DNA of 64,000 nt from positions 1,839,001 through 1,903,000 of the forward strand of contig NZ_JNIS01000001.1 in NCBI RefSeq assembly GCF_000702625.1. The letters run 5' to 3'. Under the pieces are notes generated by a model. That model ran no database searches, was not told the origin of the DNA, and saw only the letters and a program-made list of their open reading frames with translations. Origin of the DNA: Exiguobacterium oxidotolerans JCM 12280 (lineage in GTDB: Bacteria > Bacillota > Bacilli > Exiguobacteriales > Exiguobacteriaceae). Shown piece after piece: positions 50,613-59,059 of the stretch (within the stretch, counting starts at the first letter, position 1; each line of letters starts with the position of its first letter). The position numbers and the translations under genes are program-made.

Positions 50613-51268
50613 GTGTGTTCCTCCGTTCGCTTGAGCACAACAGGCAGGGGACCTTCCTGTTGGACGAGTTGATTGTTTTTGAGGTAGATTCCTGTCCGTT
50701 CCGGTAAACCGTAGCCGGACAGGCTTCCGGTCGTAGTGAATGCCTGTTGTAAATTCTCGGCTTCATCCCAAGCGTCAAAATGGACGGAGAGGACAGCGTC
50801 TGGTAAGAGACCGAGCCCTTCAAGGACTAAGTCCCGACCGTCCCGCTGGTCAATCGCCGGTATCCGGCACTCGTCCGGTGCGAGTAATGCACCGGCAGAA
50901 AAACCGGCGACCGGGACACCAGAGCGGTACCGTTCTTGGATGACGGCACCGATTAGTGTGTTGAGGATGTAGTCCTGATAACATTCCGTTTCCCCACCCG
51001 AGATGATGATGCCTGTGCTTTTGCTCAACTGTTGAAGCTGTCCGTCAGTCGGATGGGGCGACAACGGCAAGTGGAAAAAGTCGGTTATCCCACAGGCGGC
51101 TAACGCATCCGTGTAAACCGGTGCGTAACTTGAGAAGGACGAACCGGGACGCGGGACATAAAGTAAGGCGACGGGTCCGGGTCCGTCTACACAATCGGCA
51201 AACGCGGCACAGAGTGTTGGCGGGAACGGCGGTCCACTGCCGAATAAGAAGAGATGTTGATCGGTCAT
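50555..51268 (-). CDS. peptidase S51-like protein (type 1 glutamine-amidotransferase fold)
   Basis: 237 aa. The nucleophile elbow is GVPAGFSAGALL, with Ser as in dipeptidase E and cyanophycinase; the GGETECY segment marks the S51 fold. A candidate His is in VLSVHFDAWDEAENLQ. Probably a cytosolic peptidase of unknown substrate. The last ~18 residues (CRPSSPPSKASSGTTTKC) are low-complexity and coincide with the overlap into the NUDIX gene, so they may be a run-on past the ancestral stop. ATG after AAAGGAGATC. Confidence 0.78.
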   Translation of the reverse strand: MTDQHLFLFGSGPPFPPTLCAAFADCVDGPGPVALLYVPRPGSSFSSYAPVYTDALAACGITDFFHLPLSPHPTDGQLQQLSKSTGIIISGGETECYQDYILNTLIGAVIQERYRSGVPVAGFSAGALLAPDECRIPAIDQRDGRDLVLEGLGLLPDAVLSVHFDAWDEAENLQQAFTTTGSLSGYGLPERTGIYLKNNQLVQQEGPLPVVLKRTEEHTCRPSSPPSKASSGTTTKC

Positions 51269-51414
51269 GGGAAAGATCTCCTTTCAAAAAAGTATTCTTT
51301 TATCGTAGTAGAAATGTACGGCAAAGGGTACCTGTTCATTTTTTGTGATAGGTAGAAAACGGAAAATGAATTACAATGGGAATACCAGGGAAAGCACAGC
51401 GAGGAGAGCTGGAG

Positions 51415-51747
51415 ATGAACCAAAAGCAGATAATTCAATTTCGCTATCGGGAGTCCGGGATGGGGCAAGGGCAGACGTTTTTCTGGAACGGGGCGACGGG
51501 GGAATTACGATACGAAGAGGACGGGCGGGAAGAACCTAAAATCAAGCGACTCTCGTCAAAGCAACAAGCGGTGCTTGAACAGCGGTTGACGCAAGCGAAA
51601 GTAACCGACTGGAAACCAGTCTACGAGACGGAGTGGCTGATTCTCGACGGGGAATCTCGCGGCAGTAATGCCTTTCCAGAAGAATGGGAAGTGCTACGGG
51701 ACTGGCTCTATGGACAATGTACAGAAAGCGGGGAGGAAACGAGATGA
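51415..51747 (+). CDS. hypothetical protein, 110 aa
   Basis: Not recognised. A soluble, strand-rich start (IIQFRYRESGMGQGQTFFW) is followed by a charged helix and TDWKPVYETEWLILDGESR. No signal peptide. The start is the ATG eight bases after GAGGAG; an upstream in-frame ATG lacks a ribosome site. It overlaps the next gene (ATGA), forming the first member of a three-gene operon. Confidence 0.65.
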   Translation: MNQKQIIQFRYRESGMGQGQTFFWNGATGELRYEEDGREEPKIKRLSSKQQAVLEQRLTQAKVTDWKPVYETEWLILDGESRGSNAFPEEWEVLRDWLYGQCTESGEETR

Positions 51748-52127
51748 AAAAAGGGCTGGTCGGACTGATCGTCCTAATCGGGTACACGGTTCCATTCGTT
51801 TATTTTGCATTATTGGAAGATTTCAAAACGGGAACGTTACTTGGTTATGTGCTGTTACTTGTCATGTTTACGGCACTCGCCTATGTCGGACAACGTTTTA
51901 GTCATCTGTTTTTTGTAGTTGCCGGAAATCTCGCGTCTTATTTCGTCTCAATTTATTTTGCGGGACAGAGGAACGACTTCGGCTGGGACGGGTATTTTAA
52001 ACCGCTGACAGCAGAACAACTGATTTTGTTCGTCAGTCTGTTGATGCTCATTCCGCAGCTGATTGCGGTGGTCGTCGCGATGTCGCGAGGAGCAAAACGA
52101 CGGATGAAAAAGCAGATAACTGAATGA
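51744..52127 (+). CDS. membrane protein, 127 aa
   Basis: Not recognised. Four predicted helices (LVGLIVLIGYTVPFVYFAL; LLGYVLLLVMFTALAYVG; LFFVVAGNLASYFVSIYFAG; LILFVSLLMLIPQLIAVVVA) and a basic C-terminal tail. ATG after GGGGAGG, overlapping the preceding stop by four bases. Function unknown; probably works with its two operon neighbours. Confidence 0.68.
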   Translation: MKKGLVGLIVLIGYTVPFVYFALLEDFKTGTLLGYVLLLVMFTALAYVGQRFSHLFFVVAGNLASYFVSIYFAGQRNDFGWDGYFKPLTAEQLILFVSLLMLIPQLIAVVVAMSRGAKRRMKKQITE

Positions 52128-52141
52128 GTGGAGGAGACCCG

Positions 52142-52408
52142 ATGACTGAAAGCAGTGAAGCATTATTAGAAGCCATCATCGAAATCCTGGAGACGGGGCG
52201 CCAAATGGAGTTGACGGAGCTTTACCAGCGTGTACGAGAGCGGAACGACTTAGATTTGTCACGTTTTTCGACGGAAGCCGGACTCGATGCCCGCATCCGA
52301 AAATTAATCTATCTTCATGCGAGTGAGTGTGAGTTATATGAAGGAACGAAGGATTTGTTCTACAGTGAGACAGGCAAAGGGACAGGACGTTGGGGGTTAC
52401 GGAAATAA
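52142..52408 (+). CDS. winged-helix-like hypothetical protein, 88 aa
   Basis: Small acidic protein. The pattern ALLEAIIEILETGRQMELTE... then a second helix pair and GRWGLRK at the end looks like a short winged helix, similar in style to HARE-HTH domains, but this is tentative. The start is the ATG after GGAGGAGACCCG; an upstream ATG overlapping the previous stop precedes that site. Last gene of the three-gene operon. Confidence 0.6.
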   Translation: MTESSEALLEAIIEILETGRQMELTELYQRVRERNDLDLSRFSTEAGLDARIRKLIYLHASECELYEGTKDLFYSETGKGTGRWGLRK

Positions 52409-52434
52409 AAACACGCCACCAACAGTGACGTGTC
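52405..52434 (-). terminator. terminator of ridA
   Basis: Stem ACACGTCAC / GTGGCGTGT with T-run on the minus strand. The sequence is similar to the terminator at 50170. Confidence 0.72.
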
Positions 52435-52442
52435 GCAAGGTA

Positions 52443-52832
52443 TTAGACTAATCCTAAAATCTCGACCTCGACCAAAGCATCTTTCGGCAACTCTTTGACA
52501 GCGATACACGAACGGGCCGGGAAATGGTGATGCGGTTCGAAGTACGCAGCATAAACTTCATTGAAGGCTGCGAAGTGCTCCATGCTCGTTAGATAACAGG
52601 TCGTCTTGACGACACGGTCCGGTGTCAGATCGGCTTCTTTTAAGATCGCATCGACATTTTTCATGACCTGTTCCGTCTGTTCCGTAATCCCGCCGGCGAC
52701 CATTTCACCCGTTGCCGGATTGGTCGGGATTTGACCAGAGGCATATAACGTACCGTTAGCGATGAAGCCTTGGGAATAAGGACCGATGGCAGCTGGAGCC
52801 TGGTCTGTGTTGATTTTTTTGAATGCGTTCAT
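52443..52832 (-). CDS. ridA: RidA family 2-iminobutanoate/2-iminopropanoate deaminase
   Basis: 129 aa, normal length. The opening INTDQAPAAIGPYSQG, the Arg in FPARSCIAVKELPKDALVE and the terminal EVEILGLV are diagnostic. It hydrolyses reactive enamine/imine products of PLP enzymes and thereby protects them. The start is the ATG after GGAGG; an upstream extension would cross the promoter. Divergent from the MazG-like gene. Confidence 0.93.
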   Translation of the reverse strand: MNAFKKINTDQAPAAIGPYSQGFIANGTLYASGQIPTNPATGEMVAGGITEQTEQVMKNVDAILKEADLTPDRVVKTTCYLTSMEHFAAFNEVYAAYFEPHHHFPARSCIAVKELPKDALVEVEILGLV

Positions 52833-52943
52833 GATAAACCTCCTAGTGATTCTAAATAGTGAACAAGGATATGGCGTGCGATTTAAGTCTAACTGTAGGA
52901 TAGTTGTGACAACGTTACTATTACATACAAGGAGTGAAGCAAA

Positions 52944-53267
52944 ATGCCTCTTTATCATAAGTTAGTCCGAGACGAAATTCCAACCATCATTGCGAAAACC
53001 GGAAAACAGGCGACGTTCCGTACGCTTGAGCCGGAAGAGTTTTTAGCGGAAGCAAAACGAAAGCTCCATGAGGAAGTCGCGGAATATGAAGCTGCGGTGA
53101 CGGACGCGGATGCAGTCGAGGAGCTGGCTGACCTGCTCGAACTGATTCAGGCGTTAGCGAAGACACATGGTACGACGGCCGAACAACTGGAAGCTATCCG
53201 ACAAGACAAACAGCAACAACGTGGTGGCTTTGAAGAACGACTTTATCTTGTCGAGGTGGAAGATTGA
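52944..53267 (+). CDS. MazG/PRA-PH-like nucleotide pyrophosphohydrolase
   Basis: 107 aa all-alpha NTP-PPase. The metal-binding helices are EEVAEYEAA and EELADLLELIQAL, with the opening YHKLVRDEIPTII typical of a phosphoribosyl-ATP pyrophosphohydrolase-like subgroup common in Bacilli. It probably hydrolyses aberrant nucleotides; it is not in a his operon, so a histidine role is unlikely. Its end overlaps the TTG start of a PLD-helicase by four bases. ATG after AAGGAG. Confidence 0.83.
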   Translation: MPLYHKLVRDEIPTIIAKTGKQATFRTLEPEEFLAEAKRKLHEEVAEYEAAVTDADAVEELADLLELIQALAKTHGTTAEQLEAIRQDKQQQRGGFEERLYLVEVED

Positions 53268-55576
53268 TTCCGGAAGCGAAGCTGACGACACATCATTTAT
53301 ATGACTCACTCGTCGGTGCCATCGATCAGGCGGAGGAAGTCTATATCGTCGCAGCGTTTGCCCAAAAGTCAGGTGTCGCCTTGCTCGTCCCAGCTTTTCG
53401 GCGCGCCTTGCAACGGGGAGCCGAGATTCGCCTATTGATTGGCGACTACTTACACATCACGGACCCGGAAGCACTGGCGCAGTTGCTTGCGCTTGACGGG
53501 TTATCGGTCCGCTTTTACCGGTCAGGCGGACGCTCTTTCCATCCGAAAGCCTACTTGTTTCGAAACGCGGAGACCGGCTTATCGATTGTCGGCTCGTCGA
53601 ACATTTCGAACAGTGCGCTTCGGTCCGGTATTGAATGGAACGTTCATCTACCGCAAGCCGTCGCACCACAAATCCTTGATGATGCGATTGATGCCTTCAT
53701 GGATCTTTACCTCAGTGAGTCAGCAGAGGAACTGAATCCGGTCGTCTTAGACGCCTATCGTCAAGCATACGCGGCGCGTCAATATGTCGCGGAACCGGAA
53801 GTCGAGTATGACGAAGGAACCGTCGTCGTTACTCCAGAAATCCTCCCGCACCGGGTGCAGGAAGAAGCGCTCCACGCGTTATGGGAAACGATGGAGGAAG
53901 GACGGACACGTGCATTGACAGTGCTCGCGACAGGCTTAGGGAAGACTTACCTTAGTGCATTCTTTGCGGGAGACTTTACCCGGGTCCTGTTCCTGGCGCA
54001 TCAAAAAGAATTGTTGCTGCAGGCAGAGCGTTCGTTTAAAAAAGTCAATCCGGCGTGGCAGACCGGCTTCTACATCGGAAGTGACCGGACCGTCATAGAG
54101 ACGACGGAGATCGTCTTCGCGTCCGTCCAGACGTTGGCGCAAAAGCGTCATTTGGAGCGCTTTACACCCGACCAGTTCGATCTCATCATCGTCGACGAGT
54201 TCCACCATGCGGCAGCGACGAGTTACCGGAAGATCATTAATCATTTCACGCCCCGTTTCCTGCTCGGTCTGACAGCGACACCAGACCGGATGGATGGCGC
54301 TGATGTCTATGCGATCTGTCATCATAACGTTGCCTTCCAGATGCACTTCACGGCTGCGATTGCTGAAGGCTTTTTGACGCCATTTCATTACTACGGCATT
54401 CATGACACGATCGACTATTCTCAGATTCGACGGATTGGTCGGACATACGATGCGACACAACTCGAGCATCGCCAACTTGATCGTGAAGTCGCGGATAATA
54501 TCTATCATTCATGGGAGAAACATCGGCAAACGAAGACAATCGGCTTTTGTTCGTCAATCAAGCAGGCAGAATATTTGGCGCAAGTCTTCCGGGATAAAGG
54601 AACGACGGCATTTGCACTGACAGGACAGACGATTAATCGTGCAAAGTATATGCGAGCATTCGAACAAGGCGAGATCGAAGTCCTCTTTACGGTCGATTTA
54701 TTCAATGAAGGTGTCGATATTCCGAAAGTCGATACACTCTTATTCTGTCGCCCGACGGAGTCAGTAGCCATTTATACGCAACAAATCGGACGTGGCTTAC
54801 GTTTGGCGCAAGATAAATCACGCTGTGTCATCATCGACTTGATTGGGAACTATCGTAACGTCGAGACGAAACTGAAACTGCTTGGGACAATGAAAGAATC
54901 GTTCAAGCGGGGAGAGACAGAACCGATTACGCCACCGCCAGGCTGTGTGATTGAGTTTGATACCCGGGCACTGGAATTGATTCATCGACTGCGGCAACCA
55001 AGCCAGCGAAAGTTACGGCTGATCGAGCAATACGAGCAAATCAAATATGAACTAGGTCACCGACCATCCTATGTTGAGATTGGAGAGTATGCGGCAATTC
55101 CGCAAGGCTATAAACAGGAGTGGGGCTCTTACGTTGGGTTCTTGAAGGAACAACAGGAATTGTCTCAAGAAGAAGTCGAGGTGTACGACGCAAACCGGGA
55201 ACTGATCGAGCAGGTCGAAAAGACGCAGATGAATCGGAGTTATAAGATGGTTGTCTTGCTGGCAATGCTCGAGCGGGGAGAAGAGCGTTGGATGGAGCCG
55301 ATTACGGCGGAAGAAGTCGCACCATTCTTTTATGAGTATTTGCATGCGGAGAAGTATCGGGAGTTGAAGGATGCGCAAACTGCAGAGTTAAAAGGACCGT
55401 TTGATTCAGCTAAAGTAGAACGGTTATTGAAGAAGATGCCGTTTCCAAAGATGGGGAAGCCATTTGTATTTGATAGTGACGTATTATCGATCGAAAACCA
55501 AACATCAGGACGGGAACTATTTAACGTCATATATGACATAATTCATTTCCGACTGCAGATGTATTTTTCGAATTAA
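53264..55576 (+). CDS. PLD nuclease - DEAD/DEAH helicase fusion
   Basis: 770 aa. The N-terminal ~150 residues are a phospholipase D-like domain with one HxK motif (HPKAYLF) and GSSNISNSAL. A superfamily 2 helicase follows: Walker A ATGLGKT (~223), box II DEFHH (~311), TATPDRMDG (~337), then the C-domain (DLFNEGVDIPKVD, QQIGRGLR). The last ~200 residues are helical with no clear match. Such proteins are related to type III restriction helicases and occur in defence islands and as house-keeping genes. TTG start after GAGGTGG; coupled to the MazG-like gene. Confidence 0.85.
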   Translation: MIPEAKLTTHHLYDSLVGAIDQAEEVYIVAAFAQKSGVALLVPAFRRALQRGAEIRLLIGDYLHITDPEALAQLLALDGLSVRFYRSGGRSFHPKAYLFRNAETGLSIVGSSNISNSALRSGIEWNVHLPQAVAPQILDDAIDAFMDLYLSESAEELNPVVLDAYRQAYAARQYVAEPEVEYDEGTVVVTPEILPHRVQEEALHALWETMEEGRTRALTVLATGLGKTYLSAFFAGDFTRVLFLAHQKELLLQAERSFKKVNPAWQTGFYIGSDRTVIETTEIVFASVQTLAQKRHLERFTPDQFDLIIVDEFHHAAATSYRKIINHFTPRFLLGLTATPDRMDGADVYAICHHNVAFQMHFTAAIAEGFLTPFHYYGIHDTIDYSQIRRIGRTYDATQLEHRQLDREVADNIYHSWEKHRQTKTIGFCSSIKQAEYLAQVFRDKGTTAFALTGQTINRAKYMRAFEQGEIEVLFTVDLFNEGVDIPKVDTLLFCRPTESVAIYTQQIGRGLRLAQDKSRCVIIDLIGNYRNVETKLKLLGTMKESFKRGETEPITPPPGCVIEFDTRALELIHRLRQPSQRKLRLIEQYEQIKYELGHRPSYVEIGEYAAIPQGYKQEWGSYVGFLKEQQELSQEEVEVYDANRELIEQVEKTQMNRSYKMVVLLAMLERGEERWMEPITAEEVAPFFYEYLHAEKYRELKDAQTAELKGPFDSAKVERLLKKMPFPKMGKPFVFDSDVLSIENQTSGRELFNVIYDIIHFRLQMYFSN

Positions 55577-55630
55577 TGGATTAGACACGCTGTGAGCTGA
55601 ATATAACAAGAAGCAAGGTAGAGAACGTGA

Positions 55631-56128
55631 ATGGCAATGTATAAGTATTATGCAGTACTGACAAAAATAGAAGAAGGTGAAGGGTTTGGTGATGAAGGTA
55701 ATGATGGATACTATGTTTCTTTTCCAGATTTAGAAAATGTATTCACGGAAGGAGAGACGTATGAACATGCACTGTTCATGGCGAAAGATGTTTTAGAATT
55801 AATGTTAGAAAGTATGTTGACGCATGGCGAATCGTTTAATCAGTCCTCTACATTACAGCAGTTAAATCTTAAGGATTCGAAAGAAACTCACATCGAATTG
55901 ATTGAAGTGGATGTAGAACCGCGACCCGATTCAAAATTAGCGACACCAGACTCTTATTTATTGAAGTATGTGGATGCGAGAAATAAAGACGTTGAGATTG
56001 GCTTAGATAGTAAATTTTTGATGGAGTCTATTACTCGCGTACTGGATGCAGGAGGAACAATCATTTCTCTAGGTGATTATGATATGGATGAAGATGAGGT
56101 GTTTTATACAGGGCGGGTCGTAAAATGA
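55631..56128 (+). CDS. orphan HicB-like antitoxin-fold protein
   Basis: 165 aa. The N-terminus (YYAVLTKIEEGEGF ... GYYVSFPDLENVFTEGETYEHALFMAKD) is the RNase-H-like HicB domain. The middle and C-terminus (~95-165) have no HTH that I can recognise. No HicA toxin gene (small dsRBD-like protein) is found on either side. Lower GC than upstream genes. It may be a solitary HicB or part of an unusual pair. Ribosome site is weak (GAGAACGTGA), and an ATG two codons later is possible. Confidence 0.72.
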   Translation: MAMYKYYAVLTKIEEGEGFGDEGNDGYYVSFPDLENVFTEGETYEHALFMAKDVLELMLESMLTHGESFNQSSTLQQLNLKDSKETHIELIEVDVEPRPDSKLATPDSYLLKYVDARNKDVEIGLDSKFLMESITRVLDAGGTIISLGDYDMDEDEVFYTGRVVK

Positions 56129-56289
56129 CACTGACATAACAAGGATGAAAATATAACTAAGTGGTTCATAAATTAAAATAGGAACTGTAATTAGAAGAAA
56201 ATAGTAACTGATTCATCTATAATGAAAACAGAAGAATACTTTTTTAATAGAGCTACTACTGGTTGCTCATGGAATGGAGAGAAAAATAG

Positions 56290-57879
56290 ATGTCAGTATT
56301 AAATCAACAGCTATTTAGCGCAGCGGATAGTCTGCGTAGCAAGATGGATGCCTCGGAGTACAAAAACTACTTACTCGGATTGATTTTTTATAAGTACTTA
56401 TCAGACAGAGTCTTAGAAAGAGTGGTCACGTTAGCGGATAAGTCTTTTGAGGATTATGATACGCAAGCAAAACAAACATTGTTATACGTAGAACTGCTCT
56501 CTGATGAGGAGATCAAAGATGATTTAGTAGAGACGCTTGTCGATATGCTCGGTTATGAAATTGCACCGGCTTATCTATTCAATGTCTTAGCGGATCAAGC
56601 ACAACAAAATACGTTTCAATTGAATGATTTAGCGAAAGCATTTAATGATCTTTCGACAAAGTATATTCAATTCAATGGATTGTTTGATGATGTCGATCTA
56701 CAGTCAAAGAAACTTGGATCGGATGACCAACAGCGGAATATTACGATTACTGAAGTATTGAAGAAATTGAACCATGTCGAGTTGCTGGGTCAAAGTAGGG
56801 ATGTGATTGGTGACGCGTACGAATACTTAATCAGCCAATTTGCCTCAGAAGCAGGGAAAAAAGCAGGAGAGTTCTATACGCCGCATGAAGTTTCAGACAT
56901 GATGGCGCGCATCGTCGCAATCAATCATGAAGATAAAAAGTTATTCAGTGTCTTCGATCCAACGATGGGATCCGGTTCTTTGATGTTGAACGTACGGAAT
57001 TACTTAAATTATCCAGAGACGGTGAAGTATCACGGACAAGAGTTGAATACAACAACGTTTAACTTAGCGAAAATGAACTTAATCTTACATGGTGTGAAAA
57101 ATGAAGATATGCGTCTTCGTAACGGTGATACACTAAATAAAGATTGGCCAACAGATGAACCCTATACATTTGATGCAGTATTGATGAACCCTCCATACTC
57201 AGCGCACTGGTCAGCGGATGCGACGTTTTTAGATGATTCTCGTTTTAATCGTTATGGGAAATTAGCGCCAAAAACGAAAGCGGACTTCTCGTTCTTGCTG
57301 CATGGTTTTTATCATTTAAAGGATACAGGAACGATGGCGATTGTCTTGCCACACGGTATTTTGTTCCGCGGAGCTGCTGAAGGGGTTATTCGCAAAAAGT
57401 TATTAGAAGATGGTAGCATCGATGCAGTCATCGGATTGCCAGGAAATATGTTCTTTGGTACAACTATTCCAACGACAGTTGTCATCTTGAAAAAGAATCG
57501 TGAGGCACGGGATGTTCTCTTCATAGATGCTAGCAAAGACTTTATAAAAGGGAAGAATCAAAATAAACTTTCAACCGAACACATCGACCGAATCATTGAA
57601 ACATATAAAAAGCGAAAGACTGTTGAAAAATATGCTTATGTCGCAAGTTTTGATGAAATCAAAGAAAATGATTTCAACCTTAATATTCCGAGATATGTCG
57701 ATACATTTGAAGAAGAAGAACCAATTGATTTGGCATCAATTGGTCAAGAACTAAAAGTAATTCGTGAAAAGAAAGCTAAATTGGAGACTAGTCTTTTTGA
57801 GATGATTTCATCACTTCAATATGATGTAAAAGAAGCAAAATGGATTCAGGGCGCATTAGAGGTGTTCAATCATGAATAA
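56290..57879 (+). CDS. hsdM: type I restriction-modification methyltransferase subunit HsdM
   Basis: 529 aa. An N-terminal helical HsdM_N domain (~1-150) precedes the N6-adenine methylase: SAM motif FDPTMGSGSL (~residue 225) and catalytic NPPY (~300). It forms the M2S methylase with HsdS and the R2M2S nuclease with HsdR. TATAAT and GAGAG ribosome sequences lie upstream. It overlaps hsdS by eight bases. The cassette is complete and in the order M-S-R. Confidence 0.94.
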   Translation: MSVLNQQLFSAADSLRSKMDASEYKNYLLGLIFYKYLSDRVLERVVTLADKSFEDYDTQAKQTLLYVELLSDEEIKDDLVETLVDMLGYEIAPAYLFNVLADQAQQNTFQLNDLAKAFNDLSTKYIQFNGLFDDVDLQSKKLGSDDQQRNITITEVLKKLNHVELLGQSRDVIGDAYEYLISQFASEAGKKAGEFYTPHEVSDMMARIVAINHEDKKLFSVFDPTMGSGSLMLNVRNYLNYPETVKYHGQELNTTTFNLAKMNLILHGVKNEDMRLRNGDTLNKDWPTDEPYTFDAVLMNPPYSAHWSADATFLDDSRFNRYGKLAPKTKADFSFLLHGFYHLKDTGTMAIVLPHGILFRGAAEGVIRKKLLEDGSIDAVIGLPGNMFFGTTIPTTVVILKKNREARDVLFIDASKDFIKGKNQNKLSTEHIDRIIETYKKRKTVEKYAYVASFDEIKENDFNLNIPRYVDTFEEEEPIDLASIGQELKVIREKKAKLETSLFEMISSLQYDVKEAKWIQGALEVFNHE

Positions 57880-59035
57880 CTATTTAATTCCATGTTTTCG
57901 ATTTAGAGACTTTCAATCAATATGGAAAGAATATAAGATTGGAGAAATTTTTACGGTAACTCGAGGTCAAGTGTTAGCAACATCGAAAACAAGTACTATT
58001 CAATCATTAGAAAATCCATATCCAGTATATTCATCTCAAACAAAAAAAAACGGATTAATGGGATTTTATAAATCATATTTATTTGATACTGCAATAACAT
58101 GGACTACTGATGGTGCCAATGCCGGAACTGTAAAATTTAGAGAGGGTAAGTTTTTTAGTACCAACGTAAATGGTGTACTTCTATCTAATAATGGTTACGC
58201 TAGTATTGCTGTTGCAGAAGCTTTAAATAAAGTTGCATGGAAGTACGTATCAAAAGTAGGTAATCCTAAATTAATGAATAACGTTATGAGTGAGATAAAA
58301 TTGCGACTTCCTGAAAGTATAGAAGAAAAAAATGAGATCAGCTCATTTTTTAAGAATTTAGACGATACCATTTCTTTTCATCAGCAAGAACTGGAAGCCA
58401 TAAAACAAACTAAACAAGGTTTCTTACAGAAGATGTTTCCTAAAGATGGAGAGACTGTTCCTGAAATACGTTTTCCGACGTTTTGTGATGAATGGAAATT
58501 GAAAAAAATAAATGAAATTGCAAAAGTAAATCCCAAATCTACGTTACCGAACGAGTTTGAATATGTTGATTTAGGTTCAGTTTTAGGAACTAGATTACTT
58601 TCTTCTCAAAAAGAAACTAAAAAAAATGCTCCTTCTAGAGCACAGAGAGTGGCAAAAAAAGGAGATGTTTTTTATCAAACAGTAAGACCGTACCAACAGA
58701 ATAACTTTCTTTTTGAATTGAGAAATGAGAATTTTGTATTTTCGACAGGTTATGCACAATTAAGACCGAATATAGATAGTCACTTTTTACTAAATGCTTT
58801 GCAAGTAAAGAGTTTTGTTATGTCTGTTATGAGCAGTTCTACGGGAACAAGCTATCCTGCTATTAATTCAAGTGATTTATCACAACTAGAGGTAAGAGTA
58901 CCCATTACAAGTGAAGAACAAATCAAAATCGGAGAGTTCTTTAAACAATTAGATGAAGTTATTGAATTAAAAGAACAAGAACTCGAAGCAATAAAACAAA
59001 CGAAGCAAGGCTTCCTTCAAAAGATGTTTGTCTAA
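57872..59035 (+). CDS. hsdS: type I restriction-modification specificity subunit HsdS
   Basis: 387 aa. Two target-recognition domains (~10-165 and ~205-360), each followed by the conserved helix ELEAIKQTKQGFLQKMF, which appears at ~173-190 and at the C-terminal end. The repeated helices set the distance between the two half-sites. The gene is markedly richer in A/T than its neighbours, a common sign of exchange of recognition domains. Target sequence cannot be predicted. Start overlaps hsdM. Confidence 0.93.
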   Translation: MNNYLIPCFRFRDFQSIWKEYKIGEIFTVTRGQVLATSKTSTIQSLENPYPVYSSQTKKNGLMGFYKSYLFDTAITWTTDGANAGTVKFREGKFFSTNVNGVLLSNNGYASIAVAEALNKVAWKYVSKVGNPKLMNNVMSEIKLRLPESIEEKNEISSFFKNLDDTISFHQQELEAIKQTKQGFLQKMFPKDGETVPEIRFPTFCDEWKLKKINEIAKVNPKSTLPNEFEYVDLGSVLGTRLLSSQKETKKNAPSRAQRVAKKGDVFYQTVRPYQQNNFLFELRNENFVFSTGYAQLRPNIDSHFLLNALQVKSFVMSVMSSSTGTSYPAINSSDLSQLEVRVPITSEEQIKIGEFFKQLDEVIELKEQELEAIKQTKQGFLQKMFV

Positions 59036-59059
59036 CCAATTAAAAAGAAAAGAGGAATC

